Assembly: GCA_006503535.1 (NCBI GenBank)
Contig: QYRS01000008.1
Span: 2,604,001 to 2,668,000, forward strand
Reading direction: 5' to 3'
Source: Arthrinium phaeospermum
Lineage: Eukaryota > Ascomycota > Sordariomycetes > Amphisphaeriales > Apiosporaceae
DNA: 64,000 bases
Part shown: positions 44,700-55,101 of the stretch, piece after piece
Layout of the letters: each line of letters begins with the position of its first letter
How positions within the stretch are numbered: the stretch's first letter is position 1
Notes under the pieces: model-generated
Databases searched by the model: none
The model's input: the letters and a program-made list of their open reading frames with translations, nothing else
What the model was told of the DNA's origin: nothing
Position numbers and translations under genes: made by a program

Positions 44700-45030
44700 T
44701 AACCAAAAACAATTAAAAAAAAGTAGACAGGGTAGTTGTGGTAGCTCAAGGGTAGTTGTGGTAGCTCAAGTTTGTCGCCTTCCTCCCTTGGACGCGGATC
44801 GAAGCCGGAACCCCGACCCGCCATCAAGCTTGCCATACCCTGAGACCTGGCCATATGGTGCGGAACACGGGTGCCATCGTCTTACATACCACTCAGCCAA
44901 ATGGGCCACACCTGACTGCCGTGTCTACTGTTCAATGTTGGGAGTTCTTCTGTGATTAGGTATTACCTATCTGCCTAACTGCGTGCCTCAGTTTAGGTGG
45001 CTGGAGGGCAATAGGGGGGCAGTACAATCC
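44700..45030 (-). mobile_element. tRNA-like SINE, copy C
   Basis: A-box TGGCTGAGTGG at 44889-44899 (minus) is a perfect Leu/Ser-type tRNA A box. The core GAGACCTGGCCATATG matches the other copies. The B-box region carries GCTTCGATCC. The T-rich 3' end lies at 44700-44722. It includes a 20-bp tandem duplication (44731-44770) absent from copies A and B. Confidence 0.65.
44731..44770. repeat. Perfect tandem duplication of a 20-bp unit
   Basis: GGTAGTTGTGGTAGCTCAAG occurs twice, back to back, inside the 3' part of SINE copy C. Confidence 0.95.
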
Positions 45031-45539
45031 AGAAATTAGGTAGCTTATGGAATATTTAAAAGGTCGGTGACGAGACAAATGTGTCCGTCACGCCACCACT
45101 TATCCTCACTGCTGTTCAATACCTTATGTATTTTTATTGCAGGTTCCATATGGGCAACTGGTTTATCTCATGGTGCTGCTACTTTTCGAGGTTATCGGCC
45201 CTGACGCCAATTAACAAGATTTGTACCTTGCTATCTAGCTTGTCTGTGGACTTTGGACATTCTCAGTTCCATACATCATCAAACAGAGAGCGTTTCTGAA
45301 CGACATCACCTCAGCTTCGACCTCAGTGTTCCCGGCATGCAAGCAACGCCAGGACTTCAAGGGACATTGGTAGTTGAACTGGTAAATGAGTGCACCTTAC
45401 TCGGCTGTGACACATTCAGGCTTATGTGCTTCGTTGATACACCCTGATTAGGCCATGTCTGAATTTCTTCTAACCTGTGACTTAGTATCCAGTGGGAGGT
45501 CCAAGTACGCATATGCTCTGAGCTAACCATACACCGCCT
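45031..45539. other. Intergenic region between SINE copy C and membrane-protein gene
   Basis: No gene or repeat recognised; 3' flank of the minus-strand gene. Confidence 0.4.
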
Positions 45540-46755
45540 TTACCTTCCCATCGCCACGCCCGGAAGCTCCTGCACGCCCCCATCTAACGGCTTCGCTTCT
45601 GTCTCGACGCCGGTCCCCGCCTGTTCGTATGGGATGGTATGTGGCGACAGTGCCTCAGCAGGCAGGGATTTGCCGTCCATCTCGTGGTAGGTCCCGGAAC
45701 CGTCCATCTCCGCCCGCACAGCATCGACCGTGGGCAACTCGGGCTTGCCGTAATACGAGTCGACTCCCTGGCCCACCACCGCTGTTTCCGGGACCTGATG
45801 GATCCTGTGTCGTCTTCGTCGTCTTGCACAAACGAAGAACATGGTGGCTAGGATCAAGGCCGCCGCGACGCTTCCGCAAACTATCCCCGCTATCGAACCC
45901 TTCGAGAGGTGGTGTGGCGTACCGCCTGCGGCAGAAGCCGAAGTCTCCTCGGGGCTGAGATACACGGTCACGGAGCCGGGCTCCGTCGTCAGAGGCGGCA
46001 GCAGGCTGGTCGTTTTGGGCGGGATCTGCAACGGCATAGCATCGATCCGGTACTGCCAACCCTGCCCCGCGGGCACCGTCGGGAAGACTTTGGTGGTGAC
46101 TGTCTTTGACGAATAATCCCCTATATTCGTGTCCCAGAGGCCAAACGTCAATCCATACTGGCTCGGGTTCAACACCGAACTCGCGCACTGTCGCACCGTC
46201 GCGGAAAAGCGGGCGTCGGTGCCCACGCACTCGTACTCGCCCGCCGGACAGCACCAGACCTGCGAGTACGTCTGCCCCAGGTACCCAAACGTCGTCGCGC
46301 AGGCGCTGTGCCAGCCCGAAATGCATTCGGTGCCCGGATACGCCACAGTCATGTCCTCGGCTGTCAATTTTGCGGCTAGCAGTCAGCAATGTGTCATAAA
46401 ACCTAGTACAACCCCCGCCCCCCTTCGCCTTCTCTTGGGAAGAATCGCGCACCGACTCACCGATGTCGTAAAACCCGCTCGGGAAACATTCGGTCCGTGT
46501 ATTTTCCACGGTAGTAGTGAATGAGTAGTTCTCGAAATACTGCGGAACGCACCGGCTCCAATACTCGTCGCAGTCTGCGCTAGCCTCGCACCATTTCTTT
46601 GTTGTATTTATATCAGGGTCGGTGTTTTCATACGGCGTGAAAGGTGTCGTTTGAGCTGGAAGCCAAAAAGTGGTCGTGACACTACCGACGCCGAAGGCCG
46701 ACGTCTGGGTGATCACAATGCCATCCATTGCAGACAGTGGGTGACCCAAGGACAC
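45540..46755 (-). CDS. Single-pass membrane protein with cysteine-rich ectodomain
   Basis: Exons 46755-46461 and 46375-45540 give 376 aa. The ectodomain (about residues 1-250) has many Cys (for example SADCDEYWSRCVPQ, TRTECFPSG, WHSACATTFG, WCCPAGEYEC). A Ser/Thr/Pro stretch and one clear membrane helix follow, near residues 276-300: GIVCGSVAAALILATMFFVC followed by RRRRRHR, a stop-transfer signal. The cytoplasmic tail is about 75 aa. The layout resembles fungal surface sensors or mucin-like proteins with a short tail, but no domain is recognised. A classical N-terminal signal peptide is not obvious from the ATG at 46753-46755, so an upstream exon is possible. A second in-frame ATG is at 46726-46728. 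Confidence 0.72.
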
Positions 46756-47854
46756 CGATGAAAAGCACAGTAATATCCAAAATTAGAATTGATAAAACCA
46801 CGAGCAGCACAAAATATTCATCCCATCTCCAAATTGGCAGCAGGTGCGCTTTCTACTCGAGTCTACGACGCAAGGCGTGAATAGGGTGGTTGGCGCTAGC
46901 ACTGCCAAGATCCCCTTCCGAGATTACAGTAATTGCTGCCATCTCGCCATGCAAGGGCGGCGCCTCGCAACGGTCTGTTTGATCGCCCCCTCTGATTATC
47001 AGGCAATCAGGGAGGCGAATAAGGACAGGAGACCCGCTAAACAGTTCAAGTTATTGACAGCCGGGTTCCTACCCGTCCGCCTTCTGCTGATCCGTCTCCC
47101 ACGCCGTGCCCGCACCGACACTCAACCGGGACTCGTGCCACGTGAGCGGTCAATAGAAAGCAATGTGCACGGCGAAATAACATATCGTCTTATTAATTCT
47201 ACCCTAGTTATTATAATACTCATTCATGTGGCAAACAGAGGAACTCCCGCCCAGCGAGTGCGTGGATCCTGAACAACTGCCCAGCAGGCCGCTCGTCGCC
47301 AAGTCCAGGCGAGACCTGCGCAACCTACAAGAGCAATGGAAAGCGAAGACTGAGGAATACGATCTGCTTATCTCTCCGCTGTAAAGTCGCATCCTCTTAA
47401 AGAGTCAACGCAAGGGTTGGTTACCATGGTACACTACCTGCTGCGCCCATCACGGCTCTCTCTCACTGGGTGTGGGACTCTTCGGGGCAACAGATCGGGA
47501 TGCATGAAGCTGTGGATTGCAGCCTGTCTACAATAGCAAACATAGAGCCAGAAAACCAAGCAAGTGATGCGGGGGTCCTAATGTCATTCACCTAACCGGT
47601 ATCTTCATGGTCCATACCATTTTTCGAGGACCTCACGGCCAAAGAATTCCTAACAGTATATTGTATCAGCAACGCCATTAATTACATATCCCTTCATTAG
47701 TAGTCTTTCGACAAACCACACAATGTTCCCATCGCCCAGAACACTGGCAGCACACGTACATCAGTGCCCCTGGTATCTTCCCGGTCAAGCCCTTTGTGGA
47801 CTTCATCCCACGAAGGTTCCAAATAGTGCTTGCACAGTCTACTGGCTCAGAAGA
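46756..47854. other. Intergenic region upstream of membrane protein and downstream of paralog pair
   Basis: No gene recognised. The region 47150-47230 is AT-rich. Plus-strand ORF 46844-47272 has no motif. Confidence 0.4.
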
Positions 47855-49339
47855 TCATGCACCGTAGTTCTCAGCCCAGCCTGTGCGAATGGCGGTTTCC
47901 AGTTCCCATACCTTGGGCTTGATCAGCTTGGCATTCTGGAAGGATGTGACGATCAAATGAGCTGATTTCTTCAAAGTCTGAGTCACTTGTTCCTGGTCGG
48001 CAAGGATGGGGCCGGAGATGTCAGAGGTCTCCAAGGTGTTGATATCGTCGACTAGCTTGGCAACATCGAACGTCACTGACCCATCGTCACCCAAGTCGAA
48101 AGTGCGATTGAACGACATGGTTGTACAAGCCCCCAGTCCCAGTCGTACCAACCAAAGCGACTTGTATGGCTTGGTTATGTCCATGTACAAGCGCGCAGCC
48201 ATGACGGGCGGACTGAGTGTATCTCGTGATTTCGGCTTCCTGTAAACCGAGCCCAATTGAAGTAGATATTTGGGAATTGCGGCTGGAAGACGTCCACCGG
48301 TAGTCAGGGCCAACTCGACATATCCAGCGCGGCAAAGCTCCTGACCGAGACCAGGTTCTTCCTTTACTGGAAATCCATCCCTGGTGTCTTCATTCAGATC
48401 AAATGGTTCGTGCAAGTCGCCTTGCGTCACAAGAATCAAGTCAAGGTGGCCAAACTTGGCAAGGCACTGGCCAGCGACTCCAACTTCTGCCTTCTTCCAG
48501 TCGGTGATGCCCTCGGGAGTCCGTAGATCAAGCTGCTGCAGCCAGGCAAGATACCCTTCGGCCGTTGTGAGGCTCACTTGCGGACGAGCGGGAGTGGGGA
48601 CGCTCTTGGTAGGGGTCGCGCCTTTCTCGAAGGTGTTCAGCCGCCTCTTCAAGTCGCGTACTTGTTTAGAGAGGTCTTCGAACTTCTTGTTGGTCTCGTC
48701 TTGCGGTGGCGCAAGTCCCTGGAGGGAAGGTCGTGTGGCGGAATTGATGGTTTCTTGGATCGCCTGTGGCGTGACGTTCGACTTCATGAGACTGGCCGCG
48801 TCCGGAAAGAAGGGGGTTCTGGTTCCACCTGTCGGAACAGGGTTGTTGAGTGGGAAAAAGCCATTGAACGAGCCTGGAAATCCCCCATTCGGCGTCATTG
48901 GGAGAGCCTGTGCCGGAGCTAGAAGTCCCCATGGGATGGGGGGACCGTAAAGGTAGGAAGGAGTAGCAGCGGGAGTTGGGGTTCCGAGGGGGCCTCCAGT
49001 AGCCGACGAAGCTGGTGTTCCGAACAGACCCCCAGAGGTCGTCGAAGATGTGTTTGTTTCTCCAACCGGTCTCGCGCCCGATGGAGAATTGCTTTTGAGG
49101 ATGCTTCCAGCAGTAGTGGCAGATGTGTTCGCTCCCCCGAAAGGCGTCTTATCCGATGCGTCACTGCTTCCCCATAGGCTGCCAGCAGGCGCAGCAGATG
49201 CATCTCCAGGTACACCGAACACTATCTTGGGTCTCTTGGCGGAATCGATGCCATTGACGAGTGAATCGCCAGGTCGCTTGCTTCCGCAAGGGGTGCCACC
49301 ATCTCCTCCAAAAGGGCCACCGGTGTTGGGGGATGCCAT
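47855..49339 (-). CDS. Unknown protein with G/F-rich N-terminus and shared C-terminal domain (paralog 1)
   Basis: A single exon, 494 aa, ATG at 49337-49339. Residues 1-180 are low complexity with G-L-F-G and P-F-G-G patches (GGPFGGDGG, DKTPFGGAN, SGGLFGTPA) and a basic KRPKIVFG patch, superficially like FG-nucleoporins. A short coiled coil spans about 215-240 (KKFEDLSKQVRDLKRRL). The C-terminal domain from residue 263 contains YLAWLQQLDLRT, GGRLPAAIPKYLLQLG, DITKPYKSLWLV and AIRTGWAENYG. The same anchors occur in the gene at 50166-51653, so the two are diverged tandem paralogs. No known family is recognised. A nuclear location is possible but only inferred. Confidence 0.75.
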   Translation of the reverse strand: MASPNTGGPFGGDGGTPCGSKRPGDSLVNGIDSAKRPKIVFGVPGDASAAPAGSLWGSSDASDKTPFGGANTSATTAGSILKSNSPSGARPVGETNTSSTTSGGLFGTPASSATGGPLGTPTPAATPSYLYGPPIPWGLLAPAQALPMTPNGGFPGSFNGFFPLNNPVPTGGTRTPFFPDAASLMKSNVTPQAIQETINSATRPSLQGLAPPQDETNKKFEDLSKQVRDLKRRLNTFEKGATPTKSVPTPARPQVSLTTAEGYLAWLQQLDLRTPEGITDWKKAEVGVAGQCLAKFGHLDLILVTQGDLHEPFDLNEDTRDGFPVKEEPGLGQELCRAGYVELALTTGGRLPAAIPKYLLQLGSVYRKPKSRDTLSPPVMAARLYMDITKPYKSLWLVRLGLGACTTMSFNRTFDLGDDGSVTFDVAKLVDDINTLETSDISGPILADQEQVTQTLKKSAHLIVTSFQNAKLIKPKVWELETAIRTGWAENYGA

Positions 49340-50165
49340 GATGGATCTTGGGTGAAAACCCCAGTCAAGCGTGTCCGAAGAAGGGGGATCAGGATGACCA
49401 AAGCTGTTGTTGTTGTAGCAGTGACGCTGCGTGGAAGGTGTTTGGGTGTTGGGCCACTGGATTCGGCAGTCAACGAGTTGTTGCAGTGGGATGGAGGAAA
49501 AGGTGGGACTGCTAGCTGCTCTTGGGGCTTTTTGGGGGGCGACTGGCGGTTCCAGTGAAGGAAAAGTGAGGCAGGCACGGGTTGATGTTGGTTTCTCTGG
49601 GAAGGTGCACGCCTACAATCTAGATGCAGTCTTCTGAGCTACCAATAGCAATTAGGAATGAGAGGATGAAGGGACGTCCCACATTGTACGTTAGGTGCCC
49701 AGGTTGTTGCCATTTTGGAGAGCTGAAACCAGCACGCCAGTAATATCAACTGCGTTTGACCTTCGGGCTGGCAATCGGTAAGACAGGTAGCCAGGTAGAG
49801 AAACTGGGTTACCTCTGGTATCGAGGAAGATGTCGCAGCTTGTGCTCAGTATCAGAATTGCAACTCGTGCAGGGGCGTAAAGCTTCGATCAAGGTGTCAA
49901 CTGGGAGATATCGCCAACCAAGCTACATTTTCAATAAACACGGGACAAACAGGCATCGAAAATGGAAATCTTCAATTGACGTTGACTAAAAGCAAGTTGC
50001 TCTTGACTATTTATCTTGTGACCCGATGTCAGGTCTGATATCCCATCAGCACCTGAGTTGTGGCATCAACCCAGCGCAACAGATCCGCGTTTCTCATCCG
50101 GACCAACTGACTCCCAAAACTGCGCGAGAAGCCCTTGCCTTCCAAGTCGTAAGCAAATAACCGAA
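49340..50165. other. Spacer between the two paralogs
   Basis: Holds the promoter of paralog 1 and the 3' flank of paralog 2. No gene recognised. Confidence 0.4.
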
Positions 50166-51653
50166 TCATCTCGGCGCTGCTGATCCACCATTGTATCCAG
50201 CCCACCCGTCCTTTATAGCCTGCAGAAGTGCTTCAATGCAGGGCAAGGTGAATACAGGCCTCACAGTAAAACTGTGATCCCTCATGCCATCCTTTATAGC
50301 AGCGATTATATCCATTGAAAGACGACCACGAGAAGGATTGAGCATCGTGTTGGTGGAGGGAACGAGTCTGATAAGATCACAGCCTCTGCTCACCATGTTC
50401 TGGAATCTTGACGGCCACTCAGTATCTCCGATGCTTGGGTCGCGGACACTCTTATCACCTTCGTGACAGTAGACCAGCCAGAGAGGCTTATTGGGGATGG
50501 TGATGTCCATAACGACATGGAAGCCCGTCCAGAAAGCGGGAACGGCTGCTCCCGGGTTGTTGACAAACAGATGGCCCAGAGGAAGAACGTAGCGCGGCAG
50601 GCGCCCATCCGGAAAGCCGCACTGCGGCGGTATCGCCATCTCCACGACCCGGGCGAGGTACAATAGCTCTTCATGCGAGATGAAACGAGAGCTGCAGACG
50701 TTGTTGCGGTATCCACGCTCGTGTCTCGGCTTCGTGACAAGAGCTGGGAGCATCTGACTCTCGGGCACAATGTAGTATTTTGCAGGGTAATATCTGAACA
50801 GTTCGACCTCGTAGAACCGGAGATTGGCGCTCGCGTACTGGGCCATAACCTGATGAGTACGGAAATCGAGGCTATCAAGCCAATAAAAGTAATCCTCTTC
50901 GTAAACGTTCGATCCGTCGTCACTCGTAGAACGCTGCGGGCTCTCGGAGCCATCTCCCTCAGAAGCGAGGGGATCTCGTGGCAGCTCTTGGACATCGCCG
51001 GTCTGTTTATCAGACTTGGCTTTGACTTGAGCATCATGGGAATGGGAGGGTTGGTCTCCCTCCATCGGCGGCGTGGTCAGGTGGCCTAACTCCTGGAGGC
51101 ATTGGGCCACGGAAGACATTGCCCGATGTACCTTATTATTATGCAGAGTTGCATTACGATCCATGGCATCGAACCGGCTTTGCGTCGCGTCTTGGAATGC
51201 GGCGACATCCAGCTTAAACTGCTCGTCAACCGCATTAATCTTGCTGCTGTTCTTTAACTGTTGGATCTCGTTCTTATTAGAATTAATCGCGATCGTGTTC
51301 TCCTGAATTATTTTCTTATCGATCTTAATCGCCATCTTGTTCTCGTCGAGTTTCGCACCGCACTGCTGAAGTTGTTCCCCGAAGCCGCCGTGGGCATTGA
51401 GCAGCGCCTGCAGGCTTTTGCCCTGCCTTGCGATCTCGGCATCATGCCTGCGGACGTGGTTGGGAATGCTGTCGGTGATGAGTCGGTCATCGTCCGTGAC
51501 AAAAGTCTGAGAGGCACACTCGTCATTGGGCTGTTTTGCTGCTGGCGTGCTGGCAGAGGGGACATCGGAAGGCTGCGTCACGCGCTGCTTCTTGTTCGGG
51601 CGGCCTCCAGTCGGAAGCTTTAGCAGATGCTTCATATTATCACGACCCGACAT
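50166..51653 (-). CDS. Unknown coiled-coil protein with shared C-terminal domain (paralog 2)
   Basis: A single exon, 495 aa, ATG at 51651-51653. The N-terminus is basic (KKQRVTQ); about residues 65-150 form a long helical, heptad-like region (ENKMAIKIDKKIIQENTIAI). The C-terminal domain starts near residue 255 with YFYWLDSLDFRT. It continues with DGRLPRYVLPLGHLF, VVMDITIPNKPLWLV and ends AIKDGWAGYNGGSA. These four anchors appear in the same order and spacing in the neighbouring gene at 47855-49339, although the N-terminal halves are unrelated in composition. The similar total length (495 vs 494) and orientation point to an old tandem duplication with a replaced N-terminus. No known domain is recognised. 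Confidence 0.75.
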   Translation of the reverse strand: MSGRDNMKHLLKLPTGGRPNKKQRVTQPSDVPSASTPAAKQPNDECASQTFVTDDDRLITDSIPNHVRRHDAEIARQGKSLQALLNAHGGFGEQLQQCGAKLDENKMAIKIDKKIIQENTIAINSNKNEIQQLKNSSKINAVDEQFKLDVAAFQDATQSRFDAMDRNATLHNNKVHRAMSSVAQCLQELGHLTTPPMEGDQPSHSHDAQVKAKSDKQTGDVQELPRDPLASEGDGSESPQRSTSDDGSNVYEEDYFYWLDSLDFRTHQVMAQYASANLRFYEVELFRYYPAKYYIVPESQMLPALVTKPRHERGYRNNVCSSRFISHEELLYLARVVEMAIPPQCGFPDGRLPRYVLPLGHLFVNNPGAAVPAFWTGFHVVMDITIPNKPLWLVYCHEGDKSVRDPSIGDTEWPSRFQNMVSRGCDLIRLVPSTNTMLNPSRGRLSMDIIAAIKDGMRDHSFTVRPVFTLPCIEALLQAIKDGWAGYNGGSAAPR

Positions 51654-52371
51654 CTTCGCGTCAAGCTGCTGTGGTGGACGTTGAGCGCGGATTCAGTACT
51701 GCCGTAGAATAGTGTAAGTACCTGTGGTTGCATTGCTACTTCCTTGGATGCTGTGGATTCGCAAAATGTCTGGAATGACAGTGGACGACGCGACTGGAAT
51801 AACCGATTTGTGCGCGCGGGATGGGTGCAGGATGTGTACCTATGCACTTACCAGTTCATTCAAGCGCATGGAATAAACATGCCCACGCCGGGAGTATCTT
51901 GGTGGAATGAAATTGTTGTATTGAGATAAAAGTCGTGACGGCTCGATGTGCTGGTGATGAGGGTTGGTGGCAATACGGGAAACATAAGTTGAGCCTCAAT
52001 GGCAGGAATAGACAGAGCAGGTCCTGACTGCGAAAGTAAAATGAATTTGAGAGACAGAGCTGCTAGCACTGTATCAATCAACGTTGCGGGCTTTGGGAGA
52101 GAAGGCACGATGGCGGAATCCACCCACACACCAAAAGTTGCAATTGATACGGGCAGCTACAGGGAAGGCCTAAGGTACACCGACTGACTTCCTATTGCTA
52201 TTGCTACAATGATTTCGTAGACGCAGAACGAACAGTTGGACTCCAACTACCTACCTAAATTATACATTACAGTCCAGCGACTGTACGCACCAACCACGAC
52301 TGTACACCCATCGCTATCCAGGACACTTACAACCCCCCTTCCCCTCCTAATCCTTCAGTCGTGCGTGCAGG
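51654..52371. other. Promoter region of paralog 2 and 3' flank of ERG24
   Basis: No gene recognised. Short frames at 51744-51929 and 51860-52129 lack motifs. Confidence 0.4.
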
Positions 52372-53970
52372 TTAGTAGACACCGGGCACGATCTTGTACT
52401 TGACGATGCTCTTGTACTTCTCCCAGTCCTCGCCGTACTTGCGGGCGCACTTCTCGTCGTCGCGGCCGTCGCGGTGGATCAGCAAGACGGCGAAGTAGAG
52501 GATGTAGAAGTAGGTGAAGATCATGCCCCAGTACTTGGCGGGACCCTGGACGACCTCGCGCCCGTCGAGCATGGTGATGGAGCCCGGGACGGCGCTGCCG
52601 GCGTTCAGGATCACGTAGCCCGAGAAGCCCGTGGGCAGCGAGTAGGGCCACGACTGCAGCCAGTCGCCAAAGTAGTTGATGTGGCGCGCCACGCCCCACC
52701 AGCCCGAGGTCATGAGGCGCGTGCCCGTCTTGGTCTCGATGTAGCGGATGTGCGAGACGCGGTAGTCGTTGGGGTCCGTGCGGAACATGTTCTTCTGGCT
52801 GTTGCTGAGGCGGAAGATGGCAAGGCCGGCGGCCAGGACCACCGACACGGCCGCGGTGCCGGCCCAGCCCATGGACAGCGGGTAGGTGGCCAGGTATCGG
52901 GTCTGGGTGGAGTACATGAAGGGGACCCAGCTGAGGTCGCCGAAGGCTAGCATGAAGCCGAAGCCATCGGTGGTGATGTCCATGGTGGTCAGGACGGCGG
53001 GCTCCATGTACTGGCCGTCAAGGACGTAGAGGGCCTGGACGACGGTGATGAAGACGATGCTGTCGGTCACGTAGCCGTATGTGCGGTACTGCTTGGCGAC
53101 GAAGGCGCAGTTCATGAGGATCCAGCCCAGCAGACCCGGGCGCAGCTCACAGAACTCCTTAATGTCGACCTCGCCTATCAGGGGCAGGGTGACGCGCGGG
53201 TTCAGCTCGCGGCCAATGTAGAAGTCGTAGATCAGGTTCCCGGTGTGGCCACCGGCGGCCAGCTCGCGCTTCTCGGCGTTGCCGGCCTTGACGGAGAAGC
53301 TTTTGACGTAAACGAAGATGGCGAGCGCGTAGGAGATCAGGATGTTCGCGGTCAGGAGCTGGACGAAGTTGTCTGCGATGAAGGTCCAGACGGGGAACTC
53401 GGCGCCCTGGGCAATGGTGCCGGCCAGGCAGGCCACGAGGGTGAACATGGACGAGGAGAAGCCTGATCAAGTATAGGGTGTCAGTAGACCACTCGGGTAT
53501 TGCGAAAACGTGTAACTACTCACAGTTCATGCGGTACTTCAGTTTGCCGCCCGAGGCCAACTCAGTGCCGTCTCCCACGGTAGCGGGGAGGACGCGGTAC
53601 AGAACCAGGGACAGGAAGTAGTAGGCCAGAGTCCAACCCGTAGCCTCCCAGCTTCCGAGCCCCCAGATTCCCTCCGCGGGCCATCCGACCTCAGTCTTCA
53701 ATTTCTCGATCGAGAGGTTCTTGGGGTTCAGCAGCGACGGGGCGGGGCAGCCGGAAATGTCGTTGCAGGCGAAGGCGAAGAGGTTGAGAAGGATTGGCAA
53801 GCCGAAGGTGATGCCAGCAGCGCCGATTCTACAGTGCGCGAGCTTTGGTTAGCAGGAGGTTCCTCCTTATTTGATGTAACCCAATGCATCAGAGCAAGTA
53901 GCAGTTTGACTTACGGGCCGCCAAACTCATACTTGTGAGCCGGCTGAGACTGCTTGGCCTTGGAAGCCAT
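52372..53970 (-). CDS. ERG24: Sterol C-14 reductase
   Basis: Exons 53970-53915, 53828-53524 and 53462-52372 give 483 aa, a normal length. The enzyme reduces the C14=C15 bond after lanosterol demethylation, using NADPH in the ER membrane. The ERG4/ERG24 family block is TSGWWGVARHINYFGDWLQS, followed by PYSLPTGF. The C-terminus HRDGRDDEKCARKYGEDW then YKIVPGVY is the family end. ISGCPAPSLLNP and ELASGGKLKY in exon 2 favour the C-14 over the C-24(28) reductase. About eight to nine hydrophobic segments are visible. The gene is divergent from ATG27 across 1.1 kb. In N. crassa the homolog is called erg-3; function here is by homology. Confidence 0.93.
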
Positions 53971-55101
53971 CTTGTCGAACGCAGTGGATGGCGTTGGAAA
54001 TTGAGGCTATCGTGATGTTGTCTCACGATCAGGTTGTGGGAGGAGGAAAGAAGTGGTGACGTCGGGCGGGAAACCCAATCAGTTTTATTCTTCTGGATGG
54101 ACTTGGCTCCCCCTTGCGTTGGTGGTCGTCAAGCTACAATGCCGGCAAGCTTGGCTTCCGTGTGGCATGATCCAACCATTTTTCTTGTCTAACTCGACCT
54201 CATTATCCATAGCGGGCCATAGCTCCTTTATTCCCAGCCCAACCCAGGCCGCTGATTGGCACGATGACGACGTGAAATGAAAGCAGCACGCGAGGGCGGG
54301 AGCTAGGCCAGCTGCTAACTGTCTAGCTGTCCATCCCACATTACATAGCAACTTTTGTGCATCTTGACAGTGATGACATTGAGTGCAGCACTTTTATGCA
54401 ATCCATGATCGCCAATCTAGGTAATTCTGTCTACATAAAGTGCCCACCCAGCTTGTGTTTCATCATCCGGATCGTCTTCCACAATACCAGTAATGCGCTT
54501 CACATTGAATGCATTGATCACCAACTGCATCGCCATGCGTTTTTCACTAGGGTCAAGGCTTAGACACAGCGATCAATAGCGATCGATATCTGCGCCAATC
54601 AGACAGCATACACGTGCGCGGCTGACGGACCCAAAATCAATACGAACGCTGACGAACGCTGTATTCCCAGCCACCGCGGCTGATGTGTACCCCAGACAGC
54701 AAAACAGAAACAGAAACAGAGCGGGCTGCTGGGCTGTAACCTAGTGCCTAAAATTGCTACAGGGGAATATGCGCTAATCCGGCCTGCCAACCGTCGGAAA
54801 GGACACTAACCTGCAAGTACAACAATTGGGGGCAATGCTGGCTCGGTTTGCTCACTGTGTCTCGTAAGCCTGGTTTCTTGTGACATTGACTTGTCGCATC
54901 AACACAACTTTCTTCTCTTTGACGACTTTTTCTTCATTCATCCAGCTATTTTTTTATCGTTAGGCCTGACTGCAGCCCTTGATCCGTATCTTTCCGGAAT
55001 TTGAACGCTTGAAAGGCGCTGCCAGCCTACTTTATTTATTACTAGTACCAAACCAAGCCCGAATCGACTTCGGCCTTCCCAGGCAACAGCCAAACACCAC
55101 G
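53971..55101. promoter_or_regulatory. Divergent promoter region of ERG24 and ATG27
   Basis: 1.1 kb between two divergent housekeeping genes. Pyrimidine-rich stretches (CTTTCTTCTCTTTG near 54909) precede the ATG27 start, as in many fungal promoters. No gene seen inside. Specific factor sites were not assigned. Confidence 0.5.
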
